Both the position numbers and the translations under genes were made by a program. This document shows positions 1 to 4,816 of a stretch of 6,351 bases of DNA, piece after piece. Within the stretch, counting starts at the first letter, position 1; each line of letters begins with the position of its first letter. The DNA comes from Acidimicrobiaceae bacterium (lineage in GTDB: Bacteria; Actinomycetota; Acidimicrobiia; Acidimicrobiales; RAAP-2): positions 1-6,351 of the forward strand of contig JAUTXB010000171.1 of the NCBI GenBank assembly GCA_030838245.1, written 5' to 3'. The notes under the pieces were generated by a model. That model did no database searches. It saw only the letters and a program-made list of their open reading frames with translations, and was not told the origin of the DNA.

Positions 1-1176
1 CTGACCAAGGAGATCCTCGGCCTTCCCCCCGAGGAAACCTTCTGGGTGCCCGACGCCGTCCTCGACATGTACCGGACCTGCATCCCACGGGGCCAGGCCT
101 TCCGATCCGTGTGGGAGAAGCGCTTCGCCGACTGGGACGGCAACAAGGAAGCCTGGGAGGCTGGATTGGCAGGCACCGGGCTTCCCGGCTGGGAGTCGAC
201 CCTGCCGACCTTCGATCCCGACGGTGACCCCATCGCCACCCGGCAGGCCATGCAGGCCTCCCTCAATGCCTCGGCCGGGATGATCCCGGCAGTGATCCCG
301 GGCAGCGCCGATCTCACCGGGAACACCGGCGTGGCCCTCGACGACTCGACGCCGCAGAGCAAGGAACACCCCGAGGGCAACACCATCCACTACGGCATCC
401 GAGAGCACGGCATGGGCGGTGTGATGACGGGCATGGCCGCCCACGGCGGCGTGGTCCCGGTGGGCGGGACGTTCTTCGTCTTCAGCGACTACATGCGCGG
501 CGCCGTGCGCATCGCCGCCATTTCCGATGCCCACGTCATCTACTCGTGGACCCACGACTCGGTCGGTCTGGGCGAGGACGGACCTACCCACCAACCCATC
601 GAGCAGCTGGCGGCCATGCGGGCCATGCCCAACCTGCGGGTCATCCGGCCGGCCGACGCCAACGAGACGGCCCAGGCTTGGCGCATCGCCGTGGACTCGA
701 GCGGGCCCACCGCGCTGATCCTCACCCGGCAGAAGATCCCGGTGCTGTCCCAGACGGTCGAGGGCGCGGTGGCCGGCGTCGAGCGCGGCGCCTACGTCCT
801 CCAGCGCGAGACCGGAGAGGGGCCGGCCGACCTGATCCTGATCGGGACCGGGAGTGAAGTCCATGTCTGCCTGGATGCGGTTAGCCAGCTGGCCGATCGG
901 GGTATTCGCGCCCGGGTGGTCTCATTTCCATCGTGGGAGCTGTTTGCCCTCCAAGACGAGTCGTACCGAGCAGAGGTGTTGCCTCCCGGCGTGCCTCGGT
1001 TGGCGGTGGAGGCAGCCAGCTCGTTCGGCTGGGAGCGCTACGCCGACGACTCGGTGAGCATTGACCACTTCGGGGCCTCGGCCGCGGGTGAGCGCAACAT
1101 GACCGAGTTCGGCTTCACCCCCGAAAACGTCACGGCCCGGGCCGAGCAACTGCTCGGTGCCGGCTCGACTGATTGA
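1..1176 (+). CDS. tkt: Transketolase, C-terminal part (5' end outside window)
   Basis: Thiamine-diphosphate enzyme (EC 2.2.1.1) that moves two-carbon ketol units between sugar phosphates in the cytosolic non-oxidative pentose phosphate pathway. The frame is open from base 1 (LTKEILGLPPEE...) and gives 391 residues; full enzymes have roughly 650-700, so about the N-terminal 40%, with the diphosphate-binding domain, is missing. The pyrimidine-binding domain is intact: GSADLTGNT, then YGIREHGMG with the expected cofactor-activating Glu at fragment residue 135, then FSDYMRGAVRIAAI, then the substrate-site stretch WTHDSVGLGEDGPTHQP (His185, Asp193, His197). The C-terminal domain follows (LILIGTGSEVHVCLDA, VVSFPSWELF) and the family-typical end FGFTPENVTARAEQLL. 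The GTG at base 46 is internal, not a start. tal follows after 67 nt on the same strand. 1-Deoxyxylulose-5-phosphate synthase and other TPP enzymes are excluded by the GLGEDGPTHQP motif and the tal/zwf context. Confidence 0.97.
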   Translation: MTKEILGLPPEETFWVPDAVLDMYRTCIPRGQAFRSVWEKRFADWDGNKEAWEAGLAGTGLPGWESTLPTFDPDGDPIATRQAMQASLNASAGMIPAVIPGSADLTGNTGVALDDSTPQSKEHPEGNTIHYGIREHGMGGVMTGMAAHGGVVPVGGTFFVFSDYMRGAVRIAAISDAHVIYSWTHDSVGLGEDGPTHQPIEQLAAMRAMPNLRVIRPADANETAQAWRIAVDSSGPTALILTRQKIPVLSQTVEGAVAGVERGAYVLQRETGEGPADLILIGTGSEVHVCLDAVSQLADRGIRARVVSFPSWELFALQDESYRAEVLPPGVPRLAVEAASSFGWERYADDSVSIDHFGASAAGERNMTEFGFTPENVTARAEQLLGAGSTD

Positions 1177-1195
1177 CGACCGACACGATTGACGA
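1171..1195 (+). repeat. 9-bp direct repeat GATTGACGA spanning the tkt stop
   Basis: GATTGACGA occurs at 1171-1179, where it contains the tkt TGA stop, and again at 1187-1195, a period of 16 bases. It looks like a small local duplication just behind the gene. Each copy contains TTGAC, which resembles a -35 element, but no TANNNT-like -10 sits 16-18 bases downstream of either copy. I therefore do not call a promoter. The repeat is seen directly; any role is unknown. Confidence 0.4.
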
Positions 1196-1204
1196 ACGCC
1201 CGCT

Positions 1205-1217
1205 CCCGGTTCCCGGG
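1205..1217 (+). other. Small GC hairpin in the tkt-tal gap
   Basis: CCCGG TTC CCGGG is a perfect 5-bp inverted repeat with a 3-base loop; the pairing does not extend further. There is no run of T after it and tal starts 27 bases later, so it is a poor terminator candidate. It could be a minor mRNA-processing or pausing element in a tkt-tal transcript, or chance in GC-rich DNA. Confidence 0.25.
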
Positions 1218-1231
1218 CAGTTCGGGTGACT

Positions 1232-1238
1232 GAAAGGA
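1232..1238 (+). promoter_or_regulatory. Ribosome binding site of tal
   Basis: GAAAGGA lies 5 bases before the ATG at 1244. It decides the start: an in-frame GTG at 1226 would add six residues (MTERTT), but this purine-rich motif would then lie inside the coding region. Confidence 0.75.
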
Positions 1239-1243
1239 CCACC

Positions 1244-2359
1244 ATGACAAGGCTCAACGATCTCTTCGATCAGCAGGGTCAGAGTCCCTGGTTGGACAAC
1301 CTCCGTCGCGACTGGATCCAAGACGGCACACTCGGGTCGCTGGTGTCCGACGGGATCCGGGGGGTCACCTCCAATCCCACCATCTTCGCCAAGGCCATCG
1401 AGGGCCAGGACACCTACGACGACCAGTTCCGCTCCCTCATCGGCAAGAAGCCGGTCGAGGACGCCTACTGGGACATGGTGGTCGACGACATCGACAGCGC
1501 TCTGACCATCCTCCGTCCCGTCTTCGACGCGTCGGACGGCACCGATGGCTTCGTCTCCGTCGAGGTGGCACCGGCGTTGGCCCGCGACACCGACGGCACC
1601 ATCGCCGCCGCCCGCGATCTACACGAGCGGATCAACCAGCCCAATGTCTTGGTCAAGATCCCGGCCACCGCCGAGGGGGTACCGGCCATCAAGCAGATGA
1701 TCAGCGAGGGTCGGAGCATCAACGTCACCCTGATCTTCAGCTTGGACCGCTACGCCGAGGTCATCGAGGCGTACCAGTCGGGGTTGGAGGCCTTTGTGGC
1801 CTCGGGCGCCACCGATCTTTCCGCCGTGGCCAGCGTGGCCTCGTTCTTCATCAGCCGGGTCGACACCGAGGTGGATCGGCGGATCGAGGCGGCTGCCCAC
1901 GGCGACGAGAAGGTGCTGGCCCTGCGCGGACGGGCCGCAGTGGCCCAGGGGCGTCAGGCCTATCGGCTGTTCCGGGAGAAATTCTCGGGGCCTCGATGGG
2001 AGGCCCTGGCGGCCAAGGGGGGCCGGGTGCAGCGTCCACTATGGGCGTCGACATCGACCAAGAACCCCGACTACCCCGACCTGGCCTACGTGGACACGCT
2101 CATCGGCCCGGACACGGTCAACACCATGCCCGACGGGACCATCGCCGATTTCCAGGATCACGGCACCGTGGCCCGCACCGTGGACACCCATCTGGACGAG
2201 GCCGACCAGACGGTTGCTGGCCTGGCCGACGCCGGGATCGACATGGCAGACGTGTCGGCCACCCTGGAAGACGAGGGGGTCTCCTCGTTCGCCAAGTCCT
2301 TCGACGAGCTCATGCAGAGCCTGACCGACAAGGCCAACCGCCTGTCGAGCTCCTCATGA
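1244..2359 (+). CDS. tal: Transaldolase
   Basis: Transfers a dihydroxyacetone unit from sedoheptulose-7-phosphate to glyceraldehyde-3-phosphate (EC 2.2.1.2), linking the pentose phosphate pathway to glycolysis in the cytosol. The 371-residue product matches the long form common in Actinobacteria and cyanobacteria rather than the short ~220-residue form. Visible motifs: WLDNLRRDW (15-24, with the conserved Asp18), GIRGVTSNPTIF (37-48), NVLVKIPAT (134-142) whose Lys138 is the expected Schiff-base lysine, GRSINVTLIFSLDRY (156-170), and the C-terminal RPLWASTSTKNP (264-275) and TLIGPDTVNTMP (285-296). No key residue appears to be missing. ATG 1244 is preferred over the in-frame GTG 1226 because of the GAAAGGA motif at 1232-1238. 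The stop is TGA within CATGA, 13 nt before zwf. It most likely lies in one transcription unit with tkt and zwf. Confidence 0.97.
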   Translation: MTRLNDLFDQQGQSPWLDNLRRDWIQDGTLGSLVSDGIRGVTSNPTIFAKAIEGQDTYDDQFRSLIGKKPVEDAYWDMVVDDIDSALTILRPVFDASDGTDGFVSVEVAPALARDTDGTIAAARDLHERINQPNVLVKIPATAEGVPAIKQMISEGRSINVTLIFSLDRYAEVIEAYQSGLEAFVASGATDLSAVASVASFFISRVDTEVDRRIEAAAHGDEKVLALRGRAAVAQGRQAYRLFREKFSGPRWEALAAKGGRVQRPLWASTSTKNPDYPDLAYVDTLIGPDTVNTMPDGTIADFQDHGTVARTVDTHLDEADQTVAGLADAGIDMADVSATLEDEGVSSFAKSFDELMQSLTDKANRLSSSS

Positions 2360-2376
2360 CCGGCCGTACGCCGTGA
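2356..2376 (+). other. Six-codon open frame bridging tal stop and zwf start
   Basis: An ATG at 2356 overlaps the tal stop as ATGA (2356-2359). It opens a frame coding MTGRTP and ends at TGA 2374-2376, which overlaps the GTG start of zwf as GTGA (2373-2376). No Shine-Dalgarno precedes zwf GTG 2373, so ribosomes finishing tal could re-initiate here and be handed to zwf. The geometry is seen in the sequence. Translation of this mini-frame is inference and it could be chance. Confidence 0.3.
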
Positions 2377-3998
2377 GCACCGAGACAGCCGCGCCCCCCC
2401 GAGAGGCCAAGACGGAACAGCCCGGCGCCGGGTCTGCGATCGCCGGGTCGCTTCCCGATGTCTTCACCAAGGCACCACCAGTGGCATTGGTCATCTTCGG
2501 AGCATCGGGGGACCTCGCTGCTCGCAAGATCTTTCCCGCCCTGGCCCGGTTGGCCGAGCGCGGTGCCCTCGACAACGGCTTCGTGGTCATCGGCATGGCC
2601 CGCACCGCCTGGTCCGATGAGGAGTTCCGCAACCACGTCCTCGAGGCCACACCCCGCGCCGGTGACAAATGGAAGGCGTACGTCAGTCGCTTCCGGTACA
2701 TCAGTGGCGAGTACGGCAATGCCGACACCTTCGCCACCCTCAAGTCGATGCTCGACGTGGCCGACAGGGAGGACGGCACCGGTGGCAACCGGCTCTACTA
2801 CCTGGCCACGATCCCGGCCGTCTTCGGGCTGGTGGCCGGGGCCCTGGCCGACCACGCCTGTACCCATCCGGGCGAGGGGGGCACGTTTGCCCGCCTGGTG
2901 GTGGAGAAGCCCTTCGGTCGTGACCTGGCCAGCGCCATCGAGCTCGACGAGCAGGTGCACACGGCATTCGACGAGAACCAGATCTTCCGCATCGACCACT
3001 ACATGGGCAAAGAGACGGTCCAGAACCTCCTCGCCCTTCGGTTTGCCAACGCCATCTTCGAGCCCACCTGGAACCGGCGCTACATCGAGCAGATCCAGAT
3101 CACCGTGGCCGAGAGCCTTGGGGTGGAGCACCGGGGCGGCTTCTACGAGACGGCCGGTGCCCTGCGGGACATCGTCCAGAATCACGTCATGCAGGTGCTG
3201 GCGCTCACCTTGATGGAGTCGCCCACCAGCATGGATGCCGACCGGATCCGCGACGAGAAGGTGAAGCTCCTCCAGGCCATCGCCATTCCCACTCCCGACG
3301 AGGCCATCGACAAGTCGGTCCGCGGCCAGTACGGCGAAGGGGCCATCGACGGGGAAAAGGCCATCGCCTATCGAGCTGAGGCCGATGTGGACCCCGAATC
3401 GTGCACCGAGACCTACCTCGCCTTGCGGCTCTCGGTCGACAACTGGCGCTGGGAGGGAGTGCCGATCTACGTCCGGACGGGCAAACGGCTCCCCGCCCGC
3501 GTCACCGAGGTGGCCCTCCAGTTCCATCAGGTCCCCCACCTTCTCTTCGACCGCCTGAGCAGTCGGGATCTTCGGCCCAACGTCCTGATCCTCCGGATCC
3601 AGCCCGACGAGGGCATCACGTTGGAGTTCGGGGCCAAGGTCCCCGGCGAGGCGTTCCGGGTCCGGTCGGTGGCCATGGACTTCTCCTACGCCGAGACGTT
3701 TGCCGACGCCGAGGCGGCCGACGGCTACGAGCGTCTGCTCCACGACGCCATGATGGGCGACGCCACGTTGTTCATCCGCTCCGACGAGGTGCAACAGGCA
3801 TGGCGGATCGTAGACCCGTACCTGCAGGCCTGGTCGGAGGGCGCCCCGCTGTACACGTACCCGGCCGGGTCATGGGGGCCGCATATGGCCGACCTCCTGG
3901 TCGAGCGAAATGGCGACCACTGGCGCAATCCTCAGCTCGACCTCGACCTGTCCGGCGGCCGCCTGGCCGAGCCGGACGAGCCGGACGAGCCGGCATGA
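2373..3998 (+). CDS. zwf: Glucose-6-phosphate 1-dehydrogenase
   Basis: Oxidises glucose-6-phosphate to 6-phosphogluconolactone with reduction of NADP (EC 1.1.1.49), the entry step of the oxidative pentose phosphate pathway. The 541-aa product has the Rossmann motif FGASGDLA (42-49), EKPFGRD (178-184), the signature RIDHYMGKE (206-214) with Asp208/His209, RDIVQNH with His271, and VPIYVRTGKRLP (363-374) with Lys371. The His209-His271 spacing of 62 equals that of the catalytic pair His178/His240 in the Leuconostoc enzyme. It is longer than the usual ~490-510 aa because of a low-complexity Ala/Pro/Glu N-terminus (about residues 1-34, coded across a C7 run at 2394-2400) and an acidic EPDEPDEP tail. 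Start GTG 2373 has no clear Shine-Dalgarno. In-frame GTG 2481 (AAGG at 2469-2472) would give a 505-aa protein beginning MALVIFGASG and is a real alternative. pgl follows directly; opcA is not between them. Confidence 0.96.
   Translation: MSTETAAPPREAKTEQPGAGSAIAGSLPDVFTKAPPVALVIFGASGDLAARKIFPALARLAERGALDNGFVVIGMARTAWSDEEFRNHVLEATPRAGDKWKAYVSRFRYISGEYGNADTFATLKSMLDVADREDGTGGNRLYYLATIPAVFGLVAGALADHACTHPGEGGTFARLVVEKPFGRDLASAIELDEQVHTAFDENQIFRIDHYMGKETVQNLLALRFANAIFEPTWNRRYIEQIQITVAESLGVEHRGGFYETAGALRDIVQNHVMQVLALTLMESPTSMDADRIRDEKVKLLQAIAIPTPDEAIDKSVRGQYGEGAIDGEKAIAYRAEADVDPESCTETYLALRLSVDNWRWEGVPIYVRTGKRLPARVTEVALQFHQVPHLLFDRLSSRDLRPNVLILRIQPDEGITLEFGAKVPGEAFRVRSVAMDFSYAETFADAEAADGYERLLHDAMMGDATLFIRSDEVQQAWRIVDPYLQAWSEGAPLYTYPAGSWGPHMADLLVERNGDHWRNPQLDLDLSGGRLAEPDEPDEPA
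3969..3992 (+). repeat. 9-bp tandem repeat at the 3' end of zwf
   Basis: GAGCCGGAC is repeated 2.67 times in frame, coding EPDEPDEP two residues before the zwf stop codon. It is outside the conserved fold and adds a short acidic tail. Repeat number could vary between strains, since units of 9 bp keep the frame. Confidence 0.75.
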
Positions 3999-4000
3999 AC

Positions 4001-4006
4001 GGGAGG
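4001..4006 (+). promoter_or_regulatory. Strong ribosome binding site of pgl
   Basis: GGGAGG lies 8 bases before ATG 4015, in the 16-nt gap after the zwf stop. It fixes the pgl start at 4015 and argues against the in-frame ATG at 3910, which would overlap the zwf end by 89 nt and add a 35-residue low-complexity N-terminus. Confidence 0.8.
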
Positions 4007-4014
4007 TTCGGTCG

Positions 4015-4752
4015 ATGCACGGAACGGTAGAGGTGGTCGATTCGGTCGCCGACCGCTTTGCCGAGGTGGTCGGCGGCGCGCTGGCCCGCGGCACCGCCTC
4101 TGATCCGGGGCAGCGCGGGGGCTTCTCGCTGTTCCTCTCGGGCGGCCCGACGGCCCAGGAGGCCTACGAGCGCCTGGCCCAGGTGACCGGACCCGGTGCA
4201 CCGGTCGGGGGGCCGGCCACGCCGTCGGTCCACTGGACTCGGGTGGATGTCTACTGGGGGGACGAGCGCTGCGTACCGCCCGACGACAAGGACGCAAACC
4301 AGCGCCTCTGCCGGGAGGCCCTCCTCGACCCGGTCGGCCCCCTCGGCTCCGTCCATCCCATGTACACGAGCGGTGCCCCGGCTGACGCCGCCGCCGCCTA
4401 CCAAAAAGAGATCGCCGGGCTGGAGCACTTCGACCTGGTCCACCTGGGCATGGGGCCCGACGGCCACTGTGCCTCCCTCTTCCCGGGATCGGCGGCCCTC
4501 GACGCCCCCGATGACGTCCTGGTCCTGGCCAACGTGGATCCCAACGACAACAACCCCCTCGAACGGATCACCCTGACCCTTCCCGCCATCGCCCGCGCCC
4601 GCTTGGTCGTGTTCACCGTGGCCGGCCCGTCCAAGCGAGAGGCCTTCGAGCGGGTGCGCAACGGCGAGGACCTCCCCGCCGGCCGCGTCCAGGCCGATGA
4701 GGTGCTGTGGCTGGTCGACCGGGAGGCCGCGGGTGACAACACCGGCACATGA
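4015..4752 (+). CDS. pgl: 6-phosphogluconolactonase (DevB/SOL type)
   Basis: Hydrolyses 6-phosphogluconolactone, the product of Zwf, to 6-phosphogluconate (EC 3.1.1.31) in the cytosol. The 245-aa length is normal for the family. Motifs in order: SLFLSGGPTAQEAYERL (38-54, phosphate-binding loop), VDVYWGDERCVPPDDKDAN (77-95, the WGDER signature), LVHLGMGPDGHCASLFPG (141-158) with His151 as the likely general base, and ITLTLPAIARAR (185-196). Two small deviations are visible: Cys152 where Thr is common (GHTASLFP) and Ala47 where Pro is common (LSGGxTP). Neither should abolish activity. Start ATG 4015 is set by GGGAGG at 4001-4006. It lies 16 nt after zwf, so co-transcription and joint function are very likely. 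Glucosamine-6-phosphate deaminase is a related fold, but the motifs and the zwf neighbour favour Pgl. Confidence 0.95.
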   Translation: MHGTVEVVDSVADRFAEVVGGALARGTASDPGQRGGFSLFLSGGPTAQEAYERLAQVTGPGAPVGGPATPSVHWTRVDVYWGDERCVPPDDKDANQRLCREALLDPVGPLGSVHPMYTSGAPADAAAAYQKEIAGLEHFDLVHLGMGPDGHCASLFPGSAALDAPDDVLVLANVDPNDNNPLERITLTLPAIARARLVVFTVAGPSKREAFERVRNGEDLPAGRVQADEVLWLVDREAAGDNTGT

Positions 4753-4775
4753 CCCCTTCCCACCAGCCACGATGA
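4749..4775 (+). other. Eight-codon open frame bridging pgl stop and an upstream fbiC ATG
   Basis: An ATG at 4749 overlaps the pgl stop as ATGA (4749-4752), codes MTPSHQPR and stops at TGA 4773-4775. That stop overlaps an ATG at 4772 as ATGA (4772-4775). ATG 4772 is in frame with fbiC, 15 codons upstream of the start I prefer. The arrangement mirrors the tal-zwf junction. Whether it is used for translational coupling is inference. Confidence 0.25.
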
Positions 4776-4803
4776 CATCGGTCGGCCCGTGGGGTGCCTC
4801 CGA

Positions 4804-4811
4804 TAAGGTGG
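4804..4811 (+). promoter_or_regulatory. Start-deciding motif of fbiC: SD-like AAGGTGG or -10-like TAAGGT
   Basis: AAGGTGG (4805-4811) lies 5 bases before ATG 4817 and can act as a Shine-Dalgarno. The overlapping TAAGGT (4804-4809) fits the actinobacterial -10 pattern TANNNT and ends 7 bases before the ATG, the geometry expected for a leaderless transcript starting at or near the start codon. No good -35 lies 16-18 bases upstream of it. The two readings cannot be separated from sequence, but both support ATG 4817. Confidence 0.4.
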
Positions 4812-4816
4812 CGCCG

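Noticed and set aside
1189..1194. TTGACG as the -35 box of a tal promoter
   Set aside because: No TANNNT-like -10 at 16-18 bases downstream; the region there is CCGGG-rich.
1205..1217. CCCGG-TTC-CCGGG as a rho-independent terminator between tkt and tal
   Set aside because: The stem is only 5 bp and no T-run follows.
1226..1243. GTG at 1226 as the start of tal
   Set aside because: It has no good Shine-Dalgarno and would place the GAAAGGA motif inside the gene; ATG 1244 is correctly spaced from that motif.
2310..3794. 494-codon open frame on the minus strand opposite zwf
   Set aside because: It is antisense to a Zwf with complete catalytic motifs. Its product is rich in Gly/Val/Asp/His with no recognisable domain, as expected from the reverse of high-GC3 coding sequence.
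2373..3998. Zwf as an F420-dependent glucose-6-phosphate dehydrogenase, suggested by the fbiC neighbour
   Set aside because: The protein has the classical NADP-family motifs (GASGDLA, RIDHYMGKE, RTGKRLP) and not the luciferase-like barrel of Fgd.
3910..4014. Upstream in-frame ATG for pgl at 3910
   Set aside because: It would overlap the zwf coding end and add a Ser/Thr/Arg-rich segment unlike the family. GGGAGG at 4001-4006 clearly serves ATG 4015.
3772..4770. 332-codon open frame on the minus strand across the zwf end and all of pgl
   Set aside because: It crosses two real genes and their junction and has no domain. It is a GC-rich shadow.
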